A stretch of 63,865 nt of DNA from Actinomycetota bacterium (GCA_030018005.1 JASEGT010000003.1:1-63865); one strand, 5' to 3'. Counted from the first letter of the stretch, positions 50,330 to 59,833 are shown. Made by a program: numbers and translations. Notes: generated by a model not told the origin, from the sequence alone.

Positions 50330-50880
50330 GCACTTATTTTACCACTATAGAGTCGCCGGCCATGTCGGTTATTGGCAACTGGACCTCTTCTTAGCCGAAG
50401 AGTTCGCGTATAAGCCGGAGAGAATCTTCTCCGCGCGCCAGACTTTATGCGTGGCCTTACCGGTCTCATCGGCCGCAACGGTAGTGTACACAATCGATTT
50501 CTTTTCAATGGAGCCGTCTTTGTTCAACTCGCCTGAAGAGAAGAGAGTCTTTCCGGACCCATAATCACCGCTTTGCCGGGATTTGGTTTAGTCGCGCCGG
50601 GGCCGGGTGTCATGTGACAATCCCGGCACTGGATACCATTTTTTGCGATTTCGCTCAATTTAGACCCGTCCGGGGGAGGAATCTCGCCCGGACATAAAGC
50701 CTACCGGACCATGGCAAACAATGCAGAAATCCTCTACGACGCGATCCCCGTCAGTGTCTTTTACCGCAGCTGATAAACTTTCTGGAAGACCGGGTCTTTA
50801 AAGGCATTGTTGTGCGTTGAGCCGCTCTATCCAGATGCGGAAGGAGGGTGGGCTATAAAGGTGACAAGAACGCTTCGTTT
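50330..50880 (-). pseudogene. Decayed multihaem cytochrome c
   Basis: No long frame is left, but minus-strand fragments in different frames line up: THNNAFKDPVFQKVYQ, then after a shift AAVKDTDGDRVVEDFCIVCHG (CxxCH), GFMSGRD, then after a stop and another shift EIAKNGIQCRDCHMTPGPGA (CxxCH), followed by SIVYTTVAADETGKATHKVW. Two haem c motifs and at least two frame changes show a former periplasmic multihaem cytochrome. The end toward 50330 is fuzzy. Confidence 0.7.
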
Positions 50881-50916
50881 TAGCAGGGCTTAAGTTGTGT
50901 TCTCAGCAGGGGTATT

Positions 50917-51825
50917 TTAGATGCAGGACCATTTGGCGGCATCATTAGTGTTTTCCGGGGTGTCACCGGTAGATTGTTCTACGGCCGGCATGTATAGTTT
51001 TATGCGGTTGCCGCCCTCATGCTTTGCGGCATACATTGCCTGGTCTGCGAGCTTTAGAAAACGTTTCGGGTTTTTGCTGTCGCACCCGCGGCACGGGATA
51101 AGCCCCATGCTCACCTGGATGTCGTATTCATTTAGCTTGTTAAGGATTCTCCGGGCTACGACAAGAGCGTGCTCCCTCTTGAGGTCGGGGAGGATAATCG
51201 TAAATTCGTCGCCTCCGTACCGACAGCCGATGTCGATATGGGTACGTATGCTTTCTCTAATGGTCTTGCCGACGATTTGCAGCGCTTTATCGCCCGCGAG
51301 GTGACCGTACGTGTCGTTGTAGTCTTTGAATTTATCTACATCGAAAAGGAGGAGAAAAACCTGACTGTTTTGTCTATTTGCGCGATACGATTCTTCTTCG
51401 AGCTTTTTATAGAAATATCGCTGATTGAAAAGGCCGGTGAGGTTATCGGTGACCGACAGCGTCTCGAGTTCCTCGGTTCTGAGCTTGACCTCTTCCTCGA
51501 GATGGTCAACGTGGCGTCTGATTTCTTTGTTAAGCTTGGCTACCTGGGAGAAGATTTTATGATTCAGACTTGTTATGAAGAACACGAAGACCGAGCCTAA
51601 GAACAAGATAGCCGTGATCATGGATCGCTGGTTTGAGATTTGGTAACCTGCTATAAGCGAGTAACCATACACAGCATATGCAACGATGAAAAACCATATC
51701 AGCGCCAGGAGCAGTTTCCAGTTCTTGCTGTAGTGGACTTCTTCGATGAGGGACATGCATTTTCTATAGCGGTTGAGTGCGCAGAACATGATGATCATGC
51801 TTCCCGCGATTATTAAGACAGACAC
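50917..51825 (-). CDS. Membrane-anchored diguanylate cyclase (GGDEF)
   Basis: 302 residues. Two or three N-terminal membrane helices (about 1-95), a coiled linker (AKLNKEIRRHVDHLEEEVKLRTEELETLS), then a GGDEF domain: VTDNLTGLFNQRYFYKKLE, LLFDVDKFKDYNDTYGHLAGD, CRYGGDEFTIILPDL. The active site is intact, so it should make c-di-GMP. The inhibitory I-site RxxD five residues before GGDEF reads THID, so feedback inhibition is probably lost. GTG start. Confidence 0.92.
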   Translation of the reverse strand: MSVLIIAGSMIIMFCALNRYRKCMSLIEEVHYSKNWKLLLALIWFFIVAYAVYGYSLIAGYQISNQRSMITAILFLGSVFVFFITSLNHKIFSQVAKLNKEIRRHVDHLEEEVKLRTEELETLSVTDNLTGLFNQRYFYKKLEEESYRANRQNSQVFLLLFDVDKFKDYNDTYGHLAGDKALQIVGKTIRESIRTHIDIGCRYGGDEFTIILPDLKREHALVVARRILNKLNEYDIQVSMGLIPCRGCDSKNPKRFLKLADQAMYAAKHEGGNRIKLYMPAVEQSTGDTPENTNDAAKWSCI

Positions 51826-52215
51826 TCAGCACTCTCCCCCTTGTGGACGATGACAAGATACCTATACCAGTATACATATAGTATTATTCTTGGTATCGGC
51901 TGTTTTTCCGTAGTTCTTAGCCGTGCGCGCATCATTTTGGAAACATTTCTCATATATTTAAGCATACGTCAAGCCAAACCATTATTAGCCCTGGATAGAC
52001 GAAAACATGATTCTCTGCTTTGCAGCTCAAGCTCGCCGTTGAATCCTTGATACACCTAAAACATCTTCGGCGCCGCGCACCTATGAGCTATCGGCGCGCG
52101 CCGACAAATCGACATCGGCAAGAAATTCGCAATATCTACACCTCGTCTTCACAAGCTCTTCACATCTGGACGGTATATTAGGTATTGCAAGGATTATTCG
52201 AGAGGAGGTGTTGAG
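51826..52215. other. Intergenic region with OmpR-type direct repeat
   Basis: About 390 bp between divergent genes. A 69-codon frame (51841-52050) has no ribosome binding site or protein-like character and is not called. The supportable signal is the direct repeat at 52147-52164 near the start of the secreted protein gene. Confidence 0.45.
52147..52179 (+). promoter_or_regulatory. OmpR/PhoB-type binding site and promoter
   Basis: CTTCACA occurs twice (52147-52153 and 52158-52164) exactly one helical turn (11 bp) apart, followed 9 bp later by TATATT (52174-52179). This is the layout of activator sites for OmpR-family regulators that replace a -35 box. Such a regulator is encoded at 53019. Confidence 0.6.
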
Positions 52216-52770
52216 ATGAGATTTTCAAGAAAGCTTTTAGTCGGGTTGCTCGTGGTTTCGATATCACTTGTAACGGTTGCGGGCATATCCTTCGCCGCGG
52301 AGGATAGCGACACAGGGACTGCTACTTCGGCGATTGTCAGTGGTTGCCGTGGTTTCTTTGGCGGCGCGGCGGATGAGTTGGCAAAACTTCTAGGACTTAA
52401 GTCCGAGGAGATTGTCGAGAAGCGCAATGCGGGACAGAGCTTGGCGGATATCGCCAAGGAGCAGGGTGTAGAAAAGGACAAAGTAGTAGACACGATCGTG
52501 GATGCGCGCGAGCAATTCCTCGATGAGAAAGTTGAAGCAGGTTACTTAACTGAAGAGCAAAAGAACCAAATGTTGGAGAGAATGAAGTCAAGAGTGCAGG
52601 AACGCGTAGAAGACCCTGCGGTCGGCCCCGGCGCCGGTAGAGGCGGCTGTGGCGGCGGCGGCGGTTGCGGTATGGGTGGCCCCGGTGGCGGTGGCCCGGG
52701 CATGAGGGGCGGCAACGGCCCTGGTGCTGGATTTGGCGGTGCTTCGGCTGTCACACCGACCAATCTCTAG
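52216..52770 (+). CDS. Secreted DUF2680-like protein with Gly/Cys-rich tail
   Basis: 184 residues; GAGGAGG precedes ATG 52216. Signal peptide at about 1-27 (LLVGLLVVSISLVTVAGISFA). Middle: SIxDIAKEQG-type repeat logic, GQSLADIAKEQGVEKDKVVD and GYLTEEQKNQMLERMK, as in YckD/DUF2680 envelope proteins. The tail is almost all Gly, Met, Pro, Cys and Arg (GRGGCGGGGGCGMGGPGGGG), possibly a metal-binding or flexible linker segment. Position upstream of a two-component system and its OmpR-type site suggests an envelope-stress target or sensor accessory. Confidence 0.8.
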   Translation: MRFSRKLLVGLLVVSISLVTVAGISFAAEDSDTGTATSAIVSGCRGFFGGAADELAKLLGLKSEEIVEKRNAGQSLADIAKEQGVEKDKVVDTIVDAREQFLDEKVEAGYLTEEQKNQMLERMKSRVQERVEDPAVGPGAGRGGCGGGGGCGMGGPGGGGPGMRGGNGPGAGFGGASAVTPTNL

Positions 52771-53018
52771 GTTGACAATAAATGAGCTGACCGAATGTGT
52801 TGGCAAGTGGTAGCAACAATCGGCTTCACGGTGAGCGCTTCAAGGTAACATGCTCATAGTGATGCCGATTGCTGCATTTTAACGTGTTCCTGCAGGTCGA
52901 TGCGGTGGCCTGTATCAAGATGTTTCGGTAAGTTCCGAAATAGTATATATTGGGGACGAACGGCACGAATCGGTTTTCCGTGGTTTTAGGCCAGGGTTTA
53001 ATATAAGGCGTTGATTTA

Positions 53019-53717
53019 TTGGTGGGCAAGAATACAATACTCGTCGTCGACGATGAAAAGGAGATAGTCGAGGTTTTAGCGGCCTATTTGGAGCGCGAAG
53101 ATTACGAGGTCTTGAAGGCTTATGATGGCCAGGCAGCTCTCGAAATCGCGCGACGCGATGAGCCCGACCTCATCTTGCTCGATTTGATGCTCCCCGAGGT
53201 CAACGGATTTGAGGTCTGCAAGTTGTTGCGTGTGACCTCATCGGTTCCGATAATCATGCTCACTGCGCGCGACGAAGAGACCGATAAGATCTTATGTTTA
53301 GAGGTAGGCGCGGACGACTATATCACGAAACCATTTAGTCCGCGCGAGGTGTTAGCAAGGGTGAGAGCGGTATTGCGGCGCGCGGTTGGCGAGGTTGCCA
53401 GTGCGGAAAAGTTGCGGCTAGGCGAAATCGCCATAGACTTTGCCAAGCATGAGGTGACTAAAACGGGTGAGGCCATTGCCCTTACGCCGACGGAATTTAA
53501 GTTGCTTGAAGCGTTGGCAAGAAATCCCGGCAGGGTCTTTACCAGGCTTCAACTCATCGATTATATACAAGGGTATTCTTTCGAAGGATATGAACGGACG
53601 ATCGATGCGCATGTAAAGAATCTCCGCCAGAAGATAGAGGCTAATCCGAAGACGCCGCGGTATATCGTCACTGTGTTCGGTGTCGGCTATAGAATGGAGG
53701 AAAGCGATGATGCGTAG
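53019..53717 (+). CDS. OmpR-family response regulator
   Basis: About 232 residues. Receiver: TILVVDDEKEIVEVLAAYLE (acidic pocket), LILLDLMLPEVNG (phosphorylated Asp), IIMLTARDEETDK, ADDYITKPFSPREVL (Lys). C-terminal winged helix: LTPTEFKLLEALARNPGRVFTR and RTIDAHVKNLRQKIEANP. TTG 53019 or GTG 53022 start. Operon with the histidine kinase, whose start lies inside its end. Probable target: the promoter at 52147. Confidence 0.93.
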   Translation: MVGKNTILVVDDEKEIVEVLAAYLEREDYEVLKAYDGQAALEIARRDEPDLILLDLMLPEVNGFEVCKLLRVTSSVPIIMLTARDEETDKILCLEVGADDYITKPFSPREVLARVRAVLRRAVGEVASAEKLRLGEIAIDFAKHEVTKTGEAIALTPTEFKLLEALARNPGRVFTRLQLIDYIQGYSFEGYERTIDAHVKNLRQKIEANPKTPRYIVTVFGVGYRMEESDDA

Positions 53718-54903
53718 CTTAGCCGCGAGGCTGACGATTACGTTTACGCTGATCGCACTGGTTTCGATAACCGCGGTCTCAGCGATAATCAACAGGGTAA
53801 TCGGTCTGCAATTCAACGACTATCTTATGAATGGGCCGCTTGCCGGGCAGGCGGCGTCCGGGCATGGCGGCATGCGTGCGCGGATGCTGGCTAACCTTAT
53901 CGGTCCGCTGGAGGAAGGTTTCCTGCAGTCGGTCAACGAATGGATTTGGATTACCGGCATAGTGACCGCGTTAATCGCGGCGCTACTCGGCGTCCTTTTC
54001 GCTCAACGCTTAACAGCGCCGTTGCATGAGCTTGCAGTCGCCGCAAAGACAATAGCTCAGGGTGACTTAACCCATCGCGTCGAGGTGGACACGAAAGACG
54101 AAATAGGGCAGTTGGCGATCTCTTTCAATAAGATGGCTATGAGCATCGAGAGGAATAATCAGCTTCGCCACAGGCTTCTCGGAGACATCGTTCACGAGCT
54201 AAAGACACCGTTGACTGTGGTGCGCGGCAATATAGAGGCTATGATGGACGGGGTGATAGAGCCGAGCCAAAAGAAACTAGCCGCCATCCATACAGAGACT
54301 TTGCTTCTGTCGAGGCTTCTAAATGATTTAAGAGACCTCGCACTGGCCGAGGAGAAGCAACTCCGACTCGAGAAGGAGCGTGCCAATATCGGCTATATCA
54401 TCCGGCAGGTAGTCGAGATGTTCAGGCCGAGGGCTGTCGAGGAGTCGAAACATCTCGAAGTAGAGATAGGTGAGGACTTGCCGCCGGTCAATGTCGACAG
54501 CGACAGGATTAGCCAGGTGCTCTATAATCTAATCGCCAACGCGTTTCAGTATACGGCAGAGGGGGACACGGTCAAGATCAGCGCTAATGTCGACCGCACA
54601 ATAGGTGGCGGAGTCGATCATCCCGCGGTTTTAGTTTCGGTCGAGGATTCGGGAGAAGGGATATCCAAAGAAGACCTCCCGTATGTGTTCAATCATTTCT
54701 ATAGGGTCGATGAGTCGCGCGCGCGCGTGTCGGGTGGCTCCGGCATTGGCCTGGCGATAGTCAAACATCTGGTCGAGGCGCACGGTGGACGGGTCTGGGC
54801 GAAGAGCGAGCTGGAAGCAGGCAGCACTTTCTCGTTTACGCTCCCCACAATCCAGGGCAGCGAGAACAATGATGGTGAGACAAGGGAGCGGGCGGCTGTT
54901 TAG
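53707..54903 (+). CDS. Sensor histidine kinase (BaeS-like)
   Basis: About 398 residues from ATG 53707 with GGAGG at 53696-53700, overlapping the regulator stop by 11 bp. Membrane helices at about 7-27 and 80-100, short periplasmic loop with GHGGMRARM, HAMP (QRLTAPLHELAVAAKTIAQG), H-box LLGDIVHELKTPLTVVRGN, N-box LIANAFQYTAEG, G1 VEDSGEGI, F-box and G2 GGSGIGLAIVKHLVEAHGG. Complete kinase that phosphorylates the OmpR-type regulator; envelope signal inferred. Confidence 0.93.
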   Translation: MMRSLAARLTITFTLIALVSITAVSAIINRVIGLQFNDYLMNGPLAGQAASGHGGMRARMLANLIGPLEEGFLQSVNEWIWITGIVTALIAALLGVLFAQRLTAPLHELAVAAKTIAQGDLTHRVEVDTKDEIGQLAISFNKMAMSIERNNQLRHRLLGDIVHELKTPLTVVRGNIEAMMDGVIEPSQKKLAAIHTETLLLSRLLNDLRDLALAEEKQLRLEKERANIGYIIRQVVEMFRPRAVEESKHLEVEIGEDLPPVNVDSDRISQVLYNLIANAFQYTAEGDTVKISANVDRTIGGGVDHPAVLVSVEDSGEGISKEDLPYVFNHFYRVDESRARVSGGSGIGLAIVKHLVEAHGGRVWAKSELEAGSTFSFTLPTIQGSENNDGETRERAAV

Positions 54904-55073
54904 TCACCAAGCTATTCTCATAAAGAGCGAAGCAGGCCTACGTCTTATTGTTAGGCATAGGCTTGTTTTTAGCGGGCAGGTCGGGTATGTTTTTAACCAG
55001 AACGAAAGTTCGCGATAACGTCGATAGCAGCCGATTAGATAAAGCATAAGTCGTAGCAATAGACGGTGAATTG

Positions 55074-55622
55074 ATGGCAAACCTCACGAAGAAAGTCAAA
55101 AAGAAAAAGAGCCGCAAAGCCAAGGCTAAGTTTACCTCGCTGGTCATAATCGCCACAACTGTCGCTTTTCTCAACGCCGCCGCCGCGGTATATCTGCGCG
55201 AGATTTATAACATAAAGACCCTGCTTCCGTCGTGGGGCCTTAACAAGCAGGACATTGTTTTTAAATTCGGCGACCTTATGGTATTAAAGCAGGACCTCGC
55301 TCTTAAGATACTTGTCGATATGAACCTTCTGGTAACGGAGCAAATACGCCAAATCGCCATGTTGGCGCTGGTAGGAGCCGCCGTATATATGATAGGGAAG
55401 AAGTGGAGCGAGCGCGTCTATTTGCTGCTTTTTGTCGTCGGATTGTGGGGCATTCTTTACTACGCGTTTCTCTATGCTATTATCAAATGGCCGACCTCTC
55501 TGCTGTCTAAAGACGTCATCGCGCTAGTGCCGATGCCGGTTATCGTCCCTGTGTACATGCCCCTACTTCTGAGCGCGCTCACCTTTGTGGGGGGCCTCTT
55601 CCTTATCCTCAGGAGCAAATAA
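55074..55622 (+). CDS. Hypothetical membrane protein, 182 aa
   Basis: A very basic N-terminus (KKVKKKKSRKAKAK) is followed by four predicted membrane helices (about 22-42, 97-115, 122-143 and 155-180, the last ending in LTFVGGLFLILRSK). I do not recognise the family. It ends 11 bp before the AcuC-like gene on the same strand and probably shares its transcript. Confidence 0.7.
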   Translation: MANLTKKVKKKKSRKAKAKFTSLVIIATTVAFLNAAAAVYLREIYNIKTLLPSWGLNKQDIVFKFGDLMVLKQDLALKILVDMNLLVTEQIRQIAMLALVGAAVYMIGKKWSERVYLLLFVVGLWGILYYAFLYAIIKWPTSLLSKDVIALVPMPVIVPVYMPLLLSALTFVGGLFLILRSK

Positions 55623-55633
55623 GGTGGTGAGTA

Positions 55634-56860
55634 ATGCATCAGAAGGATTTATGTGGCGGCGGCGCCGACGAATCGGTCGCGTTTATCTATGGCGATGAAT
55701 TCTTGGAGTACAACTTTTCACCTTCTCACCCACTTCAGCCTATCCGCCTTAAGTTGACCTATGAATTATTGAAGGCCTATGGCGTCTTCTACAAGCCCCA
55801 TATAAAGCTGTTGCCTGGGCGCTTGGCCACCGATGAAGAGCTGCTCGGTGTCCACACAGCCGGCTATGTTGAGGCGGTCAAGAAGATAAGCGAAACCGGT
55901 GACGCGTTCGGAGACTCGTCGATGTACGGCGGGGATGAATCGGTGTACGGGCCGAAGTTTGGCATCGGCGCGGGTGACAACCCGGCTTTCAAAGGTATGC
56001 ACGGAGCGGCGAGCCTTATCACTGGAAGCGCGATAGAGGCGACGGAGATGGTAATGAGTGGGCAGGTGGCTCACGCGGTCAGCATCTCGGGCGGGCTTCA
56101 TCATGCCCTTGCCGACCGGGCCTCGGGTTTTTGCGTCTATAACGACCCCGCTTGCGCCATCGATTATGCCGTCAAGTACTACGGCGCCCGCGTTCTATAC
56201 ATCGATATCGATGCCCACCACGGCGACGGTGTCCAATGGGCGTTTTATGATCGCTCCGATGTCCTGACCCTATCGTTACATGAGAGCGGACGGTACCTTT
56301 TCCCCGGGACCGGATTTATCGAAGAGATAGGAACGGGTGAGGGGGAGGGCTATTCCGTAAACGTACCCTTCGAGCCCGGGATTTACGACGAGCTATACCT
56401 GCACGCCTTCGACGAGATTGTCCCGCCGGTTATCCGGGCGTTTAAACCCGATTTGATTGTCTCGCAGAACGGTTGCGATTCGCATTATACCGACCCGCTG
56501 GCGAGCATGGGGCTTACGACCAATGCCTTTGAATATATGTACGGGCGCATCCACGAGCTGGGTCACGAGGTTTCAGGAGGGAAACTGGTCGCTCTCGGTG
56601 GCGGCGGATATCAGATATATGAGGTCGTGCCGCGGGCATGGACGCTCCTTACCGCCGAGGTAGCCTCGGTCGGCTTAGACGATGAGCTTCCGGGGCCGTG
56701 GCGCGAAATGTGTGCCGGTCACTCCCGTTCTGAATGTCCGCGCAAGTTGCGGGATGAGCCGATTGAGGGGGCCGCCGCCAACCTTCAAGCAAAGACCGAG
56801 CAGACCATCGAGCAGGTAAAGCAGAAGCTCTTCCCATATTTGGGATTGGGTACCGGCTAA
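55634..56860 (+). CDS. acuC: Histone-deacetylase-superfamily protein (AcuC-like)
   Basis: 408 residues. Starts with an unusual Gly/Cys extension, then FIYGDEFLEYNFSPSHPLQPIR. Catalytic site: SISGGLHHALADRASGFCVYND (His-His dyad), VLYIDIDAHHGDGVQWAFYD (zinc Asp and His) and a later Asp in QNGCDSHYTDPLASM, with GGGGYQ. AcuC enzymes deacetylate acetyl-CoA synthetase and so control acetate activation; given pyruvate oxidation to acetyl-CoA this fits, but substrate is not shown. AAGGTGG precedes the ATG. Confidence 0.9.
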   Translation: MHQKDLCGGGADESVAFIYGDEFLEYNFSPSHPLQPIRLKLTYELLKAYGVFYKPHIKLLPGRLATDEELLGVHTAGYVEAVKKISETGDAFGDSSMYGGDESVYGPKFGIGAGDNPAFKGMHGAASLITGSAIEATEMVMSGQVAHAVSISGGLHHALADRASGFCVYNDPACAIDYAVKYYGARVLYIDIDAHHGDGVQWAFYDRSDVLTLSLHESGRYLFPGTGFIEEIGTGEGEGYSVNVPFEPGIYDELYLHAFDEIVPPVIRAFKPDLIVSQNGCDSHYTDPLASMGLTTNAFEYMYGRIHELGHEVSGGKLVALGGGGYQIYEVVPRAWTLLTAEVASVGLDDELPGPWREMCAGHSRSECPRKLRDEPIEGAAANLQAKTEQTIEQVKQKLFPYLGLGTG

Positions 56861-56961
56861 ACCGCAAGGGTTCGCTCGGAGGCTCTCCATCTTAGCGCGA
56901 TGCGTGAGGCGCTTGGCGCCGCGTGTTGACAAAAGAGACTAAGCGCAATACTCTTTTTACC

Positions 56962-57447
56962 ATGAGCAAATACTCGATACATGTCGAAAAAGATTATTTA
57001 AAATTCAGCTCCGCTCATTTCTTGATATTCGGCGAGAAGTGCGAGCGTCTTCATGGGCACAATTATGCGGTATCCGTCGATTTGGAGGGTGAACTCGACG
57101 ATATCGGCTACATATTCGACTTTACGGTCCTTAAGGAATTTGCGGAGAACCACTGCAACGAACTCGACCATAAGACGCTTATACCGTCCAAGAACGACCT
57201 GGTCGCCATAACTGAAGCGAACGGCACTGTTGAGGTGGTCTTTAGAGATAAACGGTTCATCTTTCCGGCATCGGATGTTTTGATTTTGCCGATAAAGAAC
57301 TGCACAGCCGAATTGCTCGCGTTTTATCTGTCGGAGAAGATACGCGAGGACCTTCTCGATATGCAGGCGGACAACATAACCTCGATTACGGTAGGCGTCG
57401 AGGAATCACCGGGTCAGACTGCATATTATAAAAGGGATATGCTGTAA
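56962..57447 (+). CDS. queD: 6-pyruvoyl-tetrahydropterin synthase/QueD family
   Basis: 161 residues from ATG 56962 (an in-frame GTG at 56923 is possible). FSSAHFLIFGEKCERLHGHNY gives zinc His residues (AHF, HGH) and the catalytic Cys spaced CxxxHGH, which marks the 6-carboxy-tetrahydropterin synthase branch. The C-terminus SITVGVEESPGQTAYYK holds the substrate Glu. QueD makes 6-carboxy-tetrahydropterin for queuosine or other 7-deazaguanines. No other que genes are adjacent. Confidence 0.88.
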   Translation: MSKYSIHVEKDYLKFSSAHFLIFGEKCERLHGHNYAVSVDLEGELDDIGYIFDFTVLKEFAENHCNELDHKTLIPSKNDLVAITEANGTVEVVFRDKRFIFPASDVLILPIKNCTAELLAFYLSEKIREDLLDMQADNITSITVGVEESPGQTAYYKRDML

Positions 57448-57549
57448 AGCAGGTTATTTCGCAGAATCGGCGCAGAATCGATCCCGGTTCACCATTTAAT
57501 CTAGCGCCAACAGATATGCCATCGCGACTAGTCACACTATCGGAGAGCT

Positions 57550-58572
57550 ATGGACACAGTAAATCTCGCACTACTCGCGCTTGTCGCGGCACTGGTTATC
57601 GCCGTAATCTCTCTGGCATTTCGAAAGGCCCCTTCGGATACCTCCGCGCTCCGCGATACGCTTGAGCGGCAAAACCTCCTAATCCAAGAGATGAAATCGA
57701 GCGTCGAGTTCGGCGACCGGTCGCAGAACGTTATTCGCGAAGAGATACTCAAGACCCAGCGGACCATAGAAAACCTGAAAACCGATTACGAGGCCCGCAA
57801 GCATCTCGAAGAGGAGAGCCGCAATGTCGTAAAGCGCCTGGAAAGCGTAATAGTCGGGAGCTATTCCAAGGGGCAAGCGGGTGAGAATATATTAAACGAG
57901 ATATTCAAGCTCTTTCCGCACGATATGATTGCGCACAACTTCAGCGTAAACGGCAAAGTCGTCGAGTTTGGCCTCATCCTGTCGGACCGGCGGGTTCTCC
58001 CGATAGACTCGAAGTGGCCGGCGAGCAATCTTTTAATAGCGCTCGAAGAGGAGAGGGACGAGCGGGTTCGTCTCGGTTTAATCGACCAGATAGAGCGCGA
58101 AACGACCCGTCGTGTAAAAGAGGTCTGCCAGTATATCGACCCCGATGTCACGGCTCCATGGGCGGTAGCCGCGGTTCCCGATGCCGTCTTTACTGTCTGC
58201 AAGCGTGCCTACCTTGAAGCCTACAAGAGGCAGGTCATCTTGATGTCATATAGCATGACCATACCGTATGTCTTGACCTTCTACAGCCTCCACCTTCAGT
58301 ATTCACGCTCCATCGACATGGAGAACTTGCAGAGCCACCTGATAACGATAGGGCGCCAGCTCGACGAGATGGAGCAAGTCCTCGAGAACAAAATCGCCCG
58401 GGGCGCTACGATGATAAACAACGCCTACGGCGAGTACAAGCAGATAATCTCGCGCTTGCGAGCATCTGTGGTATACCTGCAGTCATCCGAGAGCGAGCAC
58501 GCCTTGGAAGAGCGCGTCGACCCCGAAGAGCGCGACCCCTACGGGATAGCCGGTCATAGCCGGGACGCGTAA
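57550..58572 (+). CDS. rmuC: RmuC-family protein
   Basis: 340 residues. N-terminal membrane helix (LALLALVAALVIAVISLAF), coiled coil at about 35-105, then the RmuC nuclease-like core: VEFGLILSDRRVLPIDSKWP, ERETTRRVKEVCQYIDPDVT, and VILMSYSMTIPYVLTFYSLH. RmuC limits recombination at inverted repeats. The chain is on the short side for the family. GGAGAGCTATGG start context. Confidence 0.88.
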   Translation: MDTVNLALLALVAALVIAVISLAFRKAPSDTSALRDTLERQNLLIQEMKSSVEFGDRSQNVIREEILKTQRTIENLKTDYEARKHLEEESRNVVKRLESVIVGSYSKGQAGENILNEIFKLFPHDMIAHNFSVNGKVVEFGLILSDRRVLPIDSKWPASNLLIALEEERDERVRLGLIDQIERETTRRVKEVCQYIDPDVTAPWAVAAVPDAVFTVCKRAYLEAYKRQVILMSYSMTIPYVLTFYSLHLQYSRSIDMENLQSHLITIGRQLDEMEQVLENKIARGATMINNAYGEYKQIISRLRASVVYLQSSESEHALEERVDPEERDPYGIAGHSRDA

Positions 58573-58883
58573 CCGAGCCGCCCGATAAGTTCATCGATAT
58601 CAGGCATTGCCGGAATTATTATCATGCGGTTGCTTATTTCATGCTAAAAATGGGAACATACTTTGATATCTGTACTTGGAAAATCGCTAGTTATGTGAGC
58701 TACGGATATGCATTATTTCAAGCAATTATTCCGTTTAAGGGTGAAGCTCGACTCATATATGCCGAATCATAAAGAAGAGTGCAGCTTTCCAGTGTGCCGC
58801 GTTGGTGTTAAAACGGCAGGTATTATTGGGTAAAAAGGAACTGACATGTTATTGGAATTGTTTTTGCGAATAGGAGCAGGGAC
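58573..58883. other. Intergenic region before the STAS gene
   Basis: About 310 bp, AT-richer than its surroundings, with no gene I can support. It presumably contains the promoter of the STAS/anti-sigma pair; TAGGAG at 58871-58876 is the ribosome binding site. Confidence 0.45.
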
Positions 58884-59240
58884 TTGGATGTTCAAATAAA
58901 GCCTGGCGATATTCCGATAATCGATGTGGGCGGAGAGATAGACCATTTCGCCGTACCCGAGCTTGAGCACAGGGTCATGGAGTTTATCGACACAGGCCAT
59001 GCGTCGATTATCTTTGATTTCTCAGATGTTAGTTATATCGATAGCGCGGGTGTCGCCCTGATAATTCTGAGTATTCAAAGAACGACGCCGCTGGGCGGGA
59101 AAGTCGGACTTATCGTAATCGATAAGAATGTCTTGAAAATTCTCGAAATCGTCGGCATAACCAAGCTCGTTCAGGCTTTTGCGATGTATTCATCGCTCGA
59201 GGAAGCGCTCGCGGATATGTCTGGAGACGATCGTGGTTAA
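58884..59240 (+). CDS. STAS-domain anti-anti-sigma factor (RsbV/SpoIIAA-like)
   Basis: 118 residues from TTG 58884. IDVGGEIDHFAVPELEHRVMEFI and the phosphorylation loop FDFSDVSYIDSAGVALIILS (Ser in D-S-A-G) are typical. Unphosphorylated, it binds the anti-sigma kinase; the PP2C phosphatase at 34.8 kb is a candidate reactivator. It overlaps the kinase gene by 8 bp, the usual coupled order. Confidence 0.92.
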   Translation: MDVQIKPGDIPIIDVGGEIDHFAVPELEHRVMEFIDTGHASIIFDFSDVSYIDSAGVALIILSIQRTTPLGGKVGLIVIDKNVLKILEIVGITKLVQAFAMYSSLEEALADMSGDDRG

Positions 59241-59679
59241 GAATGAACCCGTTTTCGTAAAAGAACTTAAGCTGGATAGCCATACTAAGAACCTCTCCTT
59301 AATAAGAGACGAGGTCGAGGCGATGGCTGCATCTTGCGGCTTTGATGATAATGAGCTGTATCAACTGAAGGTGGCGGTGAGTGAGGCTGCAGCCAACGCG
59401 ATAGAGCATGGTTCGCCGCAAGGTGAGCAGAGCACTATTACGGTATTTATAGAATGCGATTTCGAAAAAATATCGATAGAAGTCACCGATGAGGGTGTTT
59501 TCAAAGCTCGCCTGCCGGTGACGGATGGAAGGCCGAGCCACCGCGGCCGGGGGATATTCTTGATGACCGCATTGATGGATGAAGTAAACATCACCGAAGG
59601 CCTAACGGGCACCAGGGTTCGTTTGGTCAAGGTAAAAGACAAAGCCGCGCTCGATGTGCCAGAGCGAACCACTGTGTGA
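59233..59679 (+). CDS. Anti-sigma factor serine kinase (RsbW/SpoIIAB-like)
   Basis: 148 residues from GTG 59233, with GGAGA 5 nt before it. GHKL ATPase motifs: LKVAVSEAAANAIEHGSPQG (N-box), IEVTDEGVF (G1) and PSHRGRGIFLMTALMDEV (G2). It would phosphorylate the upstream STAS protein and hold a sigma factor; no sigma factor gene follows, so the partner is elsewhere. Confidence 0.9.
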   Translation: MVKNEPVFVKELKLDSHTKNLSLIRDEVEAMAASCGFDDNELYQLKVAVSEAAANAIEHGSPQGEQSTITVFIECDFEKISIEVTDEGVFKARLPVTDGRPSHRGRGIFLMTALMDEVNITEGLTGTRVRLVKVKDKAALDVPERTTV

Positions 59680-59833
59680 TATTCTCCAAGCCCCCACTAC
59701 TATTGCCGCTGTATGGGCTTCCCGTGGTTTACTATTACGGGGGTCACTATAATCCGTTGCGCTTGTCGTTGAAAGGCACGATAAGATATTTACATCTATG
59801 GTTCTCATGCTATGGTATATGCGGTGATGTGCG

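Noticed and set aside
58767-59000. 77-codon minus-strand frame upstream of the STAS gene
   Set aside because: Overlaps the STAS start region and has no supporting motif.
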